Below are positions 11,036 through 20,789 of a stretch of 64,000 nt of DNA, one piece after another (the stretch's first letter is position 1; every line of letters begins with the position of its first letter). The DNA lies in contig OY998175.1 of assembly GCA_963921935.1 (NCBI GenBank), forward strand, positions 175,867,262 to 175,931,261, in the 5' to 3' direction. The notes under the pieces were generated by a model. The model saw nothing but the letters and a program-made list of their open reading frames with translations, had not been told where the DNA came from and made no database searches. Origin of the DNA: Galeruca laticollis (taxonomy: Eukaryota > Arthropoda > Insecta > Coleoptera > Chrysomelidae). A program made the translations under genes and the position numbers.

Positions 11036-12190
11036 CCGATATATGACGTCGTTAATTTTCTTCTTGTGTACGGCCCCTTGCAGTTCTGTTGTAGTTTGGG
11101 ACACCGGCCACGTCGTCATCGAGGGTTGTGGAGCCATATCAAGTCTCCTTGATAATTGGTCTGTTCTACTCGGGTGTCGTGATACCTCTTCATCCGGTCA
11201 CTGTTTAGTTGCAGCTTGGTACGCACCATTCCGTTGATATCCTCCATCTTCCTATGGAGATCTTCGACATATTCTTCCCCAGCCTCATCTTCACCAGGCT
11301 TGCAGCCTAACACAGTCGCATGGCAATCTCATTTCCCTACCAAACAGGACCTTTGCAGGTGTTTGACCGGAAAATGATCAGCTGATCGAATGGCCATTTG
11401 GAAGAATGGAAGGTGTTGATCCCAATTTTTTTGGTGTTCTGACACAACTTTCGATAGATAGTTAGCTATGGTGCGGTTCATTCGTACCACCATTCCATCA
11501 GATTGGAGATGCATGGCAGTGGTTCTGGTTTTCTTAATACCCAGCCTTCGATAGACCTCTTGGAACAAACTGCTTTCAAAATTTCTTCCTTGATCTGAAT
11601 GTAGCTCAAGAGGCACCTCAAATCAGCTGATGAATTCATTTACCAGGACGTTGGCTAAGGTCGCAGCTTCTTGATAAGGAACAGCATAGGCTTCAACACA
11701 TTACGAAAAATAGTCCATCACTACGAAGATGTATTTGTCCCCAGCATCACTTCGATGAAAAGGTCCCAACACGTCCGCAGCAATTCTTTCAAAAGGGCTT
11801 CTAACCAAGTATTGCTGCATTTCAGCTCTTCGTCTTCGAGTAGGCCCATTGCTTGCTGCACATACGGTACATCTTCGGCACCAATCTTTGACGCCCTTTT
11901 TGAGGTTCGTCCAGTAAAATCTCTCTCGAACCTTCTGCAAGGTCTTTCTTACACCGAGATGACATCCTCAGCTATCATCATGAAGCTATTGAAGAATTTC
12001 CGGGACATTATTTCTAGGAACTACCAACTGTTTCTTTCTTTGTTTCCGTTCCGTCAGAGTTTTCGACCAGTCTCACTAGAAGTCCATCATCGAAGAGGAT
12101 ATGCAGACACTTTGCGCCACGTTGGGCACTGGTCCGCTCGCTTCCATTCGCGGATCTTCTTTAAGACAGGATCCCTTTCTTGCTGGTCTT
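11036..12190 (-). pseudogene. gypsy integrase remnant
   Basis: From about 12190 the minus strand reads DPVLKKIREWK, the segment that normally joins RNase H to integrase. VPRNNVPEILQ and HLGVRKTLQKVRERFYW follow, then the H2C2 zinc-binding motif ending WCRRCTVCAASN. The catalytic core begins with ADVLGPF (first Asp) and VVMDYFS at 11701-11940. After a frameshift it continues at 11329-11616 with LHSDQGRNFES (second Asp). In the Glu region the expected N-x-x-x-E context reads VVRMNRTIA, where Glu appears substituted by Met. The distal part at 11036-11313, with KRYHD, GDLIWLHNP and a trailing YIGL, is the C-terminal DNA-binding region. Integrase would join element cDNA to host DNA; several frame breaks make this copy inactive. 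Confidence 0.85.
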
Positions 12191-12194
12191 TCAT

Positions 12195-13404
12195 CTTTTG
12201 GTTACAGTTGTTGGTGGCACTAAATCAAGGCTGGTTATTCCTCGTACACGAGCAGGGCCTAGTAAAGCTTCAGTTGCCGCTTCAAATTCCAATGCATCCA
12301 CCAGGGTCTTCGGACGCGCCAGCAGCACCGCTCGTTGAATCTCTGCATTCCGAAGACCGTCGACGGAAGCATGGACTGCCAGATTTTCTAATACGTCTTC
12401 TGTTGCAGATAAATAGGCACATCTTACTATCTTAGCGATATCTCGAATTCTTGTATCGACTCTCCGACTTTCTGCTTCCGAGTCTTAAGTTGGGATTTGT
12501 AGACCAGCCCCAGATGGGCATGAGCATAACGCATTTCAAGTAGTTTCACTATGGCCTCAAAGTCTTCTTCATTGCCCTCCTGAATAGACTGCAACACATC
12601 CAAAGCCTCTCCTCGCAGTGACACAGTGAGGGATATGGCTTTTTCTCGAGAAGTCCATCCGTTGGCCCCAGCCGCAGCAATCAATTGCTTCAAACAATTT
12701 GGCCAAGAGCTTTTCCCATCAAAAGTTGATGGCTTGATGGTAGGTCTGAGGTCTGCTGAATTTCTGACGCCCCCTTCGCCATGGTGAGTTTTTGGTCCTT
12801 GGTGCCTTCTTAATTCAGCATTTAACCCATTCATTTGCTGAGTTACGTCAGTGATCTGCCGAAGTCATTTCTTCCCTCATTCGATCAGTAACCTTTCCAT
12901 TCGATTCGTAATCTCTTCTCGCTGAATGGTCATGTGGCGAGTGAGTTCTTCTTGAATCTGTTGAGTCAATTGTTCCATGAGCTCAGTCCTTTGATTGGTT
13001 ATTTGATCAGACAACTCATCACAATGGTTGGATAGTTGCTCACGTAACTCGTTATTCTGTTTACTAATCTGTTGTTGACTACTGACCAACCCGTCTCTCT
13101 GGGTCGATATTTGCTGGGATAACTCGTTCCTTTAGATCGATATTTGCTGGGATAACTCGTTGTTCTGTTTACTAATTTGTTGTTGAAGACTGGTTAACTC
13201 GTCTCTCTGGGTCGATATTTGATGGCATAACTTGTCCAATGGATTTTCGAATTCCACTGACTCGGTGTTGATACCTTCTTTAAAAACATACTCCCATAAT
13301 CTTTTTAGCAGAACCGTCTTGGTACCTTCGGTTTCCAATTCTCGCTCTTCTAGCTCTCTTCGGAGCTCAGCAACCAACAGTTAATTTAATTTCTTTTCAG
13401 CCAT
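12195..13404 (-). pseudogene. gypsy gag with N-terminal SAP motif and repeated coiled coil
   Basis: The start ATG is at 13404 (MAEKKLN, then an in-frame TAA). An SAP-like helix-turn-helix follows, VAELRRELEERELETEGTKT then VLLKRL, a motif that binds AT-rich DNA and occurs in some insect gypsy gag proteins. Next, at 12877-13270, is a long heptad region with repeated QQISKQNNEL and QISTQRDEL units, a coiled coil likely used in capsid assembly. At 12427-12834 comes the capsid segment (FDGKSSWPNCLKQL, then LRGEALDVLQSI and LLEMRYAHAHL). The segment at 12195-12430 with LSATEDVLENLAVHASVDGL completes the capsid. Stops near 13380, 13135 and 12870 break the frame. No zinc knuckle is left because an internal deletion joins gag to integrase near 12190. 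Confidence 0.85.
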
Positions 13405-13421
13405 CCTTGTTTCTTTTATGT

Positions 13422-13437
13422 ACCACCCCTGACACCA
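13422..13437 (-). promoter_or_regulatory. putative tRNA primer-binding site of gypsy element
   Basis: Two bases inside the 5' LTR end, the minus strand reads TGGTGTCAGGGGTGG. A TGG-initiated tract directly after the 5' LTR is the expected position of the complement to a tRNA 3' CCA end, where minus-strand cDNA synthesis would start. The tRNA species was not determined. Confidence 0.6.
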
Positions 13438-13439
13438 AT

Positions 13440-13843
13440 TGTAACACGACAGTGGATATCTTGAATTGGTTTATTAACGAACAAGGAATATAATTTACAA
13501 TTCTCTCAATAATGTTCACAATTTCTCGCCAAATCGTTCAACTTCACTCTTGTCAACTTCCTTTCTCAACTGTTGCACCTCCTTATATATTTATTTTCAA
13601 TCTTCCAGAATGTTCCAGAATGACATTTTGAACACACCAGAATCATCGATCGCACAATCCAGAACATTATATTGCTCTTAAACTTAACTGACATGGGATA
13701 ACTCCAAAGGGAAAGAAGAATCTAACCTAAAACTACTTAACAGGGAAAGAAAACCTGAAACTAATTAACAGGGGAAATAAGAATATCTAACTTAACACTG
13801 TCAATGTCATTCCAATGTCACTGTCAATAACGGGTTCGTTACA
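13440..13843 (-). repeat. gypsy 5' LTR
   Basis: The 404-bp segment begins TGTAAC and ends GTTACA on the plus strand, so both termini carry the 5'-TG...CA-3' rule with a 6-bp inverted repeat. It lies directly upstream (minus strand) of the primer-binding site and gag. Its sequence contains the TATATATTTA stretch near 13586, a candidate TATA element. The matching 3' LTR is absent from the window at the other end of the relic. Confidence 0.75.
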
Positions 13844-14700
13844 ATATCTACATTGTCCTGTTCGAAGTCTACCTGTACATTTAATACTGATGCCCAATTA
13901 AAATTAATAAGAAAATCACAATTTACTACAATACTTGAAATTCCATGCATTATCCACCCTAATTTTGTGTTTACGGCAGTTAAATCATTGGATATGCGTT
14001 TTGTTTCGCCTGCAACAATTTTCCAATAATGAACAACTTCTACCAGTAAAGTTATACTGTAATTACCTGATTATTTGTAACGTTAACATCAACCAACTGG
14101 TATTTAGGAACAAAATCGCTAATTATTATTGGATCGTTAATAGAAGGTGGTTTTAAAGCGTAATTTCGATTATTTCTCCTTTAAACTGATTTTTGAGACA
14201 TACTTGTACCCGATTGCATACAATTGTCGGTGCGCCAGGAGTATTTCCAAAGCTACTTGTGAAAATTTTGCGAGTACCGACTACAGGCAACCCCAGAGAA
14301 CGCGATACACATTGTTTTATGAAAGTTACTTGGCTACCTCCATCTATAACTAACCGAATCACCAAGTCATTTGCGGTATCATTACTTATTATCAAACCTT
14401 TGACGGTATTTAAATAAACGTTATTAGTTTTCCCGTTTGCAATTAATGCAGTAGACTTATCACGATTTGTCACATTATCTGTGGTTCTGGCAACGTTGTA
14501 ATTATTCCGATTTTAGGTGCGACTAGGTTGAGAATAGATGCTAGGGGAAATGTGCCTGAGTTGGTATACCCGATGAGGTGGCATATTGGTGTTTTCTCGG
14601 CTTCTAAAAAGTTTCGGGCGCAATTAACTTTCTCCTTCTGTTTACCTATTGTGGGCAAGCCGGTAAATGTGTTTGTGGCTACTTTCGATGATAAAATTAG
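13844..14700 (-). pseudogene. Pao/BEL protease-region remnant
   Basis: The minus strand carries a BEL aspartic protease. At 14153-14473 the active-site loop reads VIDGGSQVTFI (D-G-G rather than the usual D-A/S-G), followed by LGLPVVGTRKIFTSSFG. The frame continues below 14153 with HYWKIVAGETKR and a KLGWIMHGIS motif, the conserved region between protease and RT in BEL elements. Above it, 14470-14658 has CARNFLEAEKTPICHLIGYT, a decayed CCHC-like gag tail. The gypsy LTR interrupts it at 13843. It may or may not belong to the same insertion as the RNase H fragment at 5.6-6.5 kb, which has the same orientation. Confidence 0.8.
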
Positions 14701-14912
14701 ACGTTAATTACAATATTGGTTGTTTGAAGGTAAGAAATGTTTAATTCACTCTTATAACTTGCTGAAAAAAATAAACATCCAATATTTTTTGAAATTTTAA
14801 CAAACGTGAATCGATTTTGTAACCCCAACCTTAAAATTTTTTGGTATAACCGTTGTTATGCTGTATTTTCGGGTGAGTTAGCATACTACAGTTTCGGGCT
14901 AGTTGGCATATA

Positions 14913-15937
14913 ATGGAAGCAGCAATGAGAGCTGTTGAATCTGGAACAATGGGCTGGTTGTTAGCATCCAAAACCTACAGTGTTCCTTTTGGAACATTAC
15001 GACCACGCTGTCAGAGAACGAATAAATTTATTATAAGATTAGAAAGTACTAAATGGGCGGGAAAAGAGCAACTTTTGACGCTACGTGGGAAAGACACCTC
15101 GTTGACCATATTAAAAACATGGAAGCTAGTTCTTTGGATTTACGATTTTAGAGGTGCTCAAACATGCATTTGAAATGGCGATCCAGAAAAACAATAAACA
15201 CTCGTTTAATTTTGAGAAGGAAATGGCGGGCTGGGATTGGTTAAAGGAATTTACGAAGCGCAATCCGACTATTTCACTTAGGTCACTCGAGCCAACCTCT
15301 TCTGCCAGAGCACGTGCGCTTAATAGAGTACAAGTAAGAAAATATTTCGAACAGTTGGAAAAAGCTATGGAGCAAGTTAATTATAACCCGACAACAATTT
15401 GGAATATGATTGAAAGTGGCCTTAGTACCTACAACTGTTAAAAAAATTTATGTATGTATGCAACCAAAGGAAAAAAATGGGTGGTATTAAGTAGTGAAGA
15501 ACGTGGACAGCATTTAACAGTCGTTTGTGAAATGAGTGCTTCAGGGTCTTACTTACCGCCGTGTTTGATATTTCCGTGCAAAAATATGAAAATGGACAAC
15601 TTCTAAATTTTTTTTAAAGTATTTTCAATTTTTTGCTGAAACTATAAAACCTATAGATACCGAAATAGTGTTGCTGATACTAGATGGGCATATAATCCAC
15701 AAATCGTTGGAGGCCCAGGTTTATGCGAAAAGTAAAGGTATTGTCTTATTTTGTCTACCACCGCACTGTACCCATAGGATACAGCCATTAGATGTCACAA
15801 TCTTTGGGCCACTCTTGCTCTACTACAGTCAAGAAATTACTAGATTGTTAAAACAGAATCCTGGAAGCGTGGTCACTCATTTTCAAGTAGGACAGATTTT
15901 TAAGGCTGCCTAGCAGAAAGCAGATACTATGAACAAT
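14913..15937 (+). pseudogene. pogo/Tigger-type transposase, first part
   Basis: The frame at 14913 opens with EAAMRAVESGTMGWLLASKT, the psq-like DNA-binding helix-turn-helix of pogo transposases. After a frameshift, at 15154-15441, comes the CENP-B-like second HTH (MAGWDWLKEFTKRNPTISLR and RVQVRKYFEQLEKAM). The DDE domain follows. At about 15470-15600 another frame reads WVVLSSEERGQHLTVV and SASGSYLPPCLIFPCKNMK. At 15668-15913 VLLILDGHIIHKSLEAQVYA (second catalytic Asp) is followed by LPPHCTHRIQPLDVTIFGP, where the Asp of QPLD is the third acidic position. The protein breaks off near 15937 and resumes at 18166. Multiple frameshifts make it a relic. Confidence 0.88.
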
Positions 15938-15962
15938 GTTGAAATCGTTATTTGTGAAGCAA

Positions 15963-16048
15963 GTGTCACAACGAGTGAAGTTTCGGCAACGAGTAGCGAA
16001 ACGGTGAGTTGCGCAATTCACGAGTCCTACAGAAAGTCATTGCGACAC
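15963..16048. repeat. terminal hairpin of the 2.2-kb element
   Basis: Complementary arms start GTGTCACAACGAG and end with CATTGCGACAC around a GC-rich tip near AGTAGCGAAACGG. It is homologous to the hairpin at 49354-49456, which is better preserved. Confidence 0.65.
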
Positions 16049-16602
16049 AAGTTTCAGACTAATTTTTTATAATTCGCATTTATTTAATTCTATAAATAAA
16101 ATAGAATTACATAATCCCTCTTTTTAAACTAGGAGGAGTGGTTTGAATTTAAGTTCGCAAATCTGTAGCTTCCTGATAGCACATATGGTTTTATTATTTT
16201 ATTAAGCATTTTTGACATATTATGATGGAATAATTGTGTAAATTGTAAACAAACTTTCGTTTAAGCAAACAGAGGATAACTATTTGTTTTAAAAAGAGCT
16301 TCTTCGTATATGCTTGCCATCTATTTATATTATATAATGAACAGAATTATTTAACATATATATGTCGTATATACAATACAATATATCATATAGATATCTG
16401 GTAATTTATCCCAAAAATCGAACGTTATGTATACCTATATATTGATCCTATACAATATAAAAATTACCAATTGACAAGTCAGTGATGAATAAACGTTAGA
16501 GTACTTTATTTATCAATCTTTTGATATATAATTTATTCAAATTTACCTTTAAGACCATTTAATATTGTAATAAGCACAACTATGGCAAGGGAATTTAGGA
16601 AC

Positions 16603-16606
<4 letters not shown>

Positions 16607-16644
<38 letters not shown>
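16607..16644. repeat. (TA)n microsatellite
   Basis: Nineteen TA dinucleotides follow the phrase GGAACACCC, a context I have seen at ends of small insect repeats. It lies in the extra block of the 2.2-kb insertion. Confidence 0.9.
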
Positions 16645-16649
<5 letters not shown>

Positions 16650-17295
16650 TCCGTTAAATCAAATATGAGTAATTAAATATAAAAGCAACCTAGTTTCGTT
16701 AGCAGAGCTAGAAAAAATTAATTAAACAATTATAAATATAAAATTTTAAACAAGGAATTTTGCGAGGGGTACATCCCCCATAAACCGGAGACAGGTAGAT
16801 TACTCCGATCACACTCTCAAAAGTTAGTATCAATTATTGCTTTCTAATGTTTTATTCCGAGATATTTATTTATGCTTATCGTTTGTTTACACTGTAATCA
16901 GGGAGAAATATTTTCAATAACAGTCCATGAAATATATTTAATTGTAACATGAGTTATATTCGCTTGAACAATAAGATTTTATTATTTATTCGAACTTTGT
17001 CAGGCAACGGAGGTTTCCACTCGATCAGCAGAAAGGCCGGTATACGAAGTCAGCTATTTTTGAATTTCAAAGGTTATGGAAGCCACTGAAGTAACCGATA
17101 ACTAGGTCAAGGCGTTATAGGTTAGTAAAGAGACGCTGGATCGTTTTTTTTGCTTAAGAAAACTTTGGCCACTTTCCCTGACGAATGATCTTCGTTGTCC
17201 TTACCGGACGATAACTGGAAGAGAGGGCGAATATATTTAGGAACCCTCGCGAGTTTTATTTGAGTGCCGGACAAATAACATTATTAGTGTTTTAA

Positions 17296-17668
17296 ATGAA
17301 ACTGACGGTTTCTAGTTAATTCCACAATATAATAAAAGTTATTGAAAATTCTAAAAAATTGACAATTAATTCGATAAATCAATATCATCGTCAGAATGAC
17401 AGAAGTCACATTTCGATGCCTACCTGATGTTTAGTAGTTATTTTTGGCTAGACCAAAAAGTGACCTAACTTGTGATTGACTTAATATATGTTTATAGAAA
17501 AAAGAAGGAGATGTGATATTACAAATATTGAAGCTTAGATATTATTAGCCCTATGGTCATATCCTGGATATCATTTTTCCAATTAAGATCAGTATAACTG
17601 TGCAATGATATAGAAAACCAGGAAAACTATATCTGCTGATCTTTACAATTATCACTTAAGAAGACATT
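17296..17668 (-). mobile_element. Penelope-like element 3' tail (truncated)
   Basis: This segment matches the 3' untranslated tails of the PLE copies at 59393-59770 (minus) and 60870-61245 (plus), read on the minus strand. It begins just at the stop-codon end of the GIY-YIG frame (complement of CACTTAAGAAGACA) and runs to the element terminus near AGTGTTTTAAATGAAACT. Only the noncoding tail was inserted or survived. It includes a hammerhead-like motif whose core is mutated (see 17353-17408). Confidence 0.85.
17353..17408 (-). ncRNA. degenerate hammerhead-ribozyme-like motif in PLE tail
   Basis: On the minus strand CTGACGA (17388-17394) and the cleavage-site trinucleotide GTC (17361-17363) are kept. 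The second conserved core block reads GAAT instead of GAAA, which should abolish cleavage. The arms of stem I (TTCT/AGAA and ATT/AAT) are still recognisable. Two other copies of this motif are intact. Confidence 0.5.
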
Positions 17669-17739
17669 AAATAACATTATTATTATATTATATCATATAC
17701 CGTAGGCATTAGAGTTAAGTCATTGTTTTTGTTTCTCGA

Positions 17740-17925
17740 ACAGGCAGCTGGACGACACGACGAACTTTAGAACTCAGGCTTGGCACATCGTATAAGCCCA
17801 AGGGGGCCCACGAATACCTTCCCGCTCGAGCCAGGAAAACCACCCTCCCCCGAGGTTCTTCATCAGGGGATTTCCGGCTCTATTGTGCCCTACGGCACTG
17901 GTGACAGCTACGTTGCAGGAAAAAT
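17740..17925. repeat. GC-rich block of unknown origin
   Basis: About 180 bp of clearly higher GC content, including CCCAAGGGGGCCCACGAA, interrupts otherwise AT-rich sequence inside the 2.2-kb insertion. Short frames on both strands show no domain I can name. It is probably part of another, unidentified repeat. Confidence 0.4.
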
Positions 17926-18165
17926 ACAAAGCTAAACAATAAGGACCAATTTGTTACACTAGGTGACAAGGTCTAAAATTGTTACAATATAATAATTTCC
18001 TAGCTAGAACAACGCTAGACAGTTTTATAATTTGTTTCAAGGTTAAAGTCAAATGTCAAATAAAACAATGACAACTGTATGACACTAAAAAAGTGTTCAA
18101 TGAGACTTCATTGTGACACTGTAAACAATGTTATAATGAGGTCTCTTTTATTCGCGAATTATTAA

Positions 18166-18928
18166 ACGAGTATATACCCTTTTAATAGCGATGTTTTTCC
18201 GGATTGGATATTTGAACCTGCGGAAACCAATAACTTTGAGTACAATCACAATATTGAAGAACCAAATAATAACGATAAAAGGGCAGAAGAAGGAGAACCG
18301 ACGGCAAGAAAACGACAGAAGAAAAAAGTAATTCATGGGAAAGAAATGAGAATTTCAATATAGAAAATAGTTTGCAGGTAGCCGGACCATCAGGCCTACA
18401 AAATTAAAAAATTGGAGAAGAAAAGGAATAAATTACCAGCAACATCTTGCTTAGTCCTATCATCAAAAATTTTACCATAACCAAAAGTAACGTATACGAA
18501 CATCAAAAGAAAACGGAACAATCTTTCTAACTTTGGCATCTGAAAAACAACACCTGAAATAGGGCATTTAAAAATGAAAACTGCTTAGTTAGGAAGAGAG
18601 AAGGGAAAAAAAGTCAACACTGAAATTTTTAATAATACTGATCCCAAAACTAAACTTGCACCTAGAAAAACTGCTCCAATTGCAAATTGTTTAATACTGA
18701 CCATGCAAAATCTATCAAAGACAGAGATCAGTTACGACGAAAATGATACAACCTGCATTTTTGCAACGACTATTTTCTCGCTCAAACCCAAATGAAAAAT
18801 GGATTCGTTGCTTTTCTTGTAATAAATGTGCCCACTGCGAATGTTCACGTTCCTCCTTCAAAACAAAGCAGTATATATGTGTACTTTGTGTTTGGCTTAG
18901 ATACCTACTCCCTAACTTGTTTTAACTC
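18166..18928 (+). pseudogene. pogo/Tigger-type transposase, second part (C-terminus)
   Basis: The sequence resumes with TSIYPFNSDVFPDWIFEPAE, which is the segment that follows the DDE domain in Tigger-like proteins and directly continues the fragment ending at 15937. It goes on into a charged region (ARKRQKKKV, an NLS-like cluster). After several frame breaks it reaches a C-terminal cysteine-rich module at 18743-18905: WIRCFSCNKCAHCECS and YICVLC, a zinc-binding tail found in many insect pogo proteins. Stops and frameshifts disrupt it. The clean continuity of the protein alignment across the gap is the reason for calling the intervening DNA an insertion. Confidence 0.8.
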
Positions 18929-19440
18929 CACTTTTTTCTATCTATAATATTTGTGTTATTTATATTTTGAAGTTCTGTTGATTTTAGTTTTAGGTATTCA
19001 TAATTGTACCTAACTATGCATAAGTTAATCAATGTCATTTATTTATTTTTTATAGAATAAATTTAATTTGACAATTAAATCCCATATTATATTTTTTTAC
19101 TATTCGTTTTCGAATAAACAAATATTTTGTGTTAAAAATGTTCGTGTGCTATTATTGCCTTTGTAATTTTCATATTGAGTTTGTTCGATTGAGTCCAATT
19201 CAATTTTAATAAATTGCAATAACTGCTAATCTGCTTATTATAATCTACAATATTGTCTGATTTTTCCGATTGCGAAAGAGAGTCACTAGCCATGTCACTT
19301 GTAATTTTTTGTTTGTTGAACAAAACGCGCAAATTATACGACAGAGCCTTAAAACTGATAGATTTAACCATTAATCCGTATTATTCAGGTGCCGAAACCG
19401 GGGAAATAGTAATTTTTTATCGGAACGAACTAAAACTATT
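18929..19440. other. AT-rich sequence without a recognisable gene
   Basis: No coding motif is evident. The right part may be the leader of the BEL gag that starts at 19444, and the 3' end of the pogo relic may extend into the left part. Confidence 0.4.
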
Positions 19441-19443
19441 ATA

Positions 19444-20168
19444 ATGGATATAGTACTTCGAAAAACGTTACGTGTAGCCTTAACGAAGCTAGTGAATAAG
19501 GCGAACGACATTATTAATAATGAAAACGTTAATACTAGTGATGTGCCCGAGTTAATGGCTCGCATTAAAGCAAAGAAGGACTGTCTAAATAGTGTTCCTG
19601 AACGATTGTAACCCACGTGATGAAAATACTGAAGCTGAGTACGCGAAGAATGTGGATTACGCTGATCTCGCTGTTGCAGCAGTTGTGATATTCGAACAAC
19701 GTCTGAAGCTGGAATAATCTTTGCCGCTACGAAACGATCAGAGAAGCTTGGAGCAACAGTCATCTAACGGTAACGTTAATAGTCAGGGGGACATGTCGGT
19801 AAGGTTACCAAAATCATATTTTATTAAATTTAACATATATATCGAGACTTAACCGGAATTTTGAGAACAATTCTGGTTGATCATTCACGAGAACGGTTCT
19901 TTAAACTATGCTGCAAAATTTGTCTGATAAAGATATTAACGGATTGACTTCTAGTCAGTCATCGTACTAAGGCGCAATAGAACTGTTAATAGACGAATAT
20001 GTTAATTCGGAACATATGTGGACTTATATATACAATATACAAAAACTTAAAAATATCTCCGGTTAAAAGTGAAAGAGACATTTCCGCTCTTCGCAAACTG
20101 TATAATAACGCGTCAATGATTACCCGTTCACTGTCACCTGAACAGTGGTTAAATCTATCATTTTCACT
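19444..20168 (+). pseudogene. Pao/BEL gag fragment
   Basis: The ATG at 19444 opens a frame reading LRKTLRVALTKLVNKANDII. A frameshift near 19607 leads to a segment with ADLAVAAVVIFEQRLKL, which is the coiled N-terminal region of BEL gag. At about 19795 VRLPKSYFIKFN, followed by EFxEQFW, is the entry of the DUF1759-like gag domain (LPK...F.G...W..F...F). At 20080-20168 DISALRKLYNNASM is still gag. The frame contains several stops. The fragment is cut at 20168 by the 70-bp repeat. No LTR was identified upstream. Confidence 0.75.
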
Positions 20169-20237
20169 GAAGGCGTGAAATAAGGAATTGAATATCTTCT
20201 AGTTTAAAATCAAATATGCAGGGTTTTATACATTCTC
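20168..20237 (+). repeat. 70-bp dispersed repeat, copy 2
   Basis: Same orientation as 5487-5556. Read on the minus strand its outer end is TGTTGAGAATG, comparable to TGTTGGAAATC in copy 1. It lies exactly between BEL gag and the IS630-like transposase, so it may mark an LTR edge or the start of the DDE element. Confidence 0.6.
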
Positions 20238-20592
20238 AACACAGAAACATTGGGCATTCAGCAGTTTCAAAAATATTAAATCAATTCAAGACCAGTGGAA
20301 GTTTTGAAAGTAATTTTAAGAATGAACGTGAAAAACGGTTTGCTAATGAAGAAGTGATGCTTTCTGTAATAGAATAATCAACAATGTTATTCATTAAAAG
20401 GGCCTCTGGGATCCAAAATACTTTTGTAAGTAAATATACAGTTGCAAATATTTTAAAACGTAATAAATATCGTGCATACAAACCGCAATTTATATACACA
20501 TACCAATTGACTATGATATTCAATTTGAATTCTTCGCTCTGATGCAAGAAAGGTTGTAAGAAGACCCGTATTTAACAAAAAGTATAATTTTA
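20238..20592 (+). pseudogene. IS630/Tc1-mariner-type transposase, N-terminal part
   Basis: The plus strand reads RNIGHSAVSKILNQFKTSGS, a helix-turn-helix. Then come NEEVMLSVIE and SKYTVANILKRNKYRAYKPQ, a second HTH with the linker typical of the IS630-related DDE elements of insects (V-x-x-I-L-K-x-x-x-Y-x-x-Y-K). It ends with EDPYLTKSIILF, the strand leading to the first catalytic Asp. There a Penelope element takes over. Stops near 20375 and 20555 break the frame. The protein continues at 25925. The stretch expected to carry the first catalytic Asp is missing from both halves. Confidence 0.75.
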
Positions 20593-20730
20593 TTCCATCG
20601 GACCCGTCTCATCACAAAATTGTCGATGCTGGTCTAACAGTAATTAAAAAGAACTTAGAAAATGATAACCTCACAATTACAAAATCTGACAAAGGTTATG
20701 CCACTGTTATATTAAAAACGGAAGATTATG
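20593..20730 (+). pseudogene. Penelope-like RT, 5' remnant
   Basis: PSDPSHHKIVDAGLTVIKKN and LTITKSDKGYATVILKTEDY match the early RT region of Penelope-like elements, where a DKG-T/A-VIL block is conserved. The frame is interrupted by the RTE-like insertion and resumes at 23608. Upstream RT1 sequence is missing, so the PLE is 5'-truncated as is usual. Confidence 0.75.
20708..20730. repeat. target-site duplication, left copy
   Basis: TATATTAAAAACGGAAGATTATG here and TATATTAAAAACGAAATATTATA at 23608-23630 agree at 20 of 23 positions. They flank the RTE-like element exactly, and both lie in the PLE reading frame, so one is the original target and the other the duplication. Confidence 0.85.
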
Positions 20731-20789
20731 AGTCTTCTTCTTCTACTTCTACTTGTTTGAGATCTAGATAACCTATTTATTCCGGGCTT

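Larger units (their letters stand above)
11031..13843 (-). mobile_element. Ty3/gypsy deletion derivative, 3'-truncated
   Basis: This minus-strand element has, in coding order, a 5' LTR (13440-13843), a primer-binding site, a gag with SAP and coiled-coil domains, and then directly an integrase. Protease, reverse transcriptase and RNase H are missing. It stops inside the integrase C-terminal region at about 11031-11040, against Polinton sequence, and no 3' LTR was found. On the high-coordinate side it sits inside BEL protease sequence, so it inserted after that BEL copy. Confidence 0.8.
15938..18165. mobile_element. 2.2-kb insertion splitting pogo-1: TIR/foldback element, copy 1
   Basis: Pogo coding sequence stops at about 15937 and continues in the expected place at 18166. 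The two ends of the insertion are homologous, in inverted orientation, to 48652-49505. Near the ends both copies carry AGTGTCACAA(T/C)GA as an inverted motif (15962-15970 and the complement at about 18108-18117). Compared with copy 2, this copy contains an extra ~1.4 kb between about 16553 and 17985. The extra block holds a TA microsatellite, a Penelope tail and a GC-rich block. No open reading frame for a transposase is visible, so the element is non-autonomous. Confidence 0.75.

Noticed and set aside
11671..12435. 254-codon plus-strand frame
   Set aside because: Antisense of the gypsy integrase and gag. The minus-strand reading has clear domain motifs; the plus frame has none.
5557..14700. 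BEL fragments at 5.6-6.5 and 13.8-14.7 kb as one interrupted element
   Set aside because: Orientation and order are compatible, but the RT between them is missing and breakpoints do not match, so a single origin cannot be shown.
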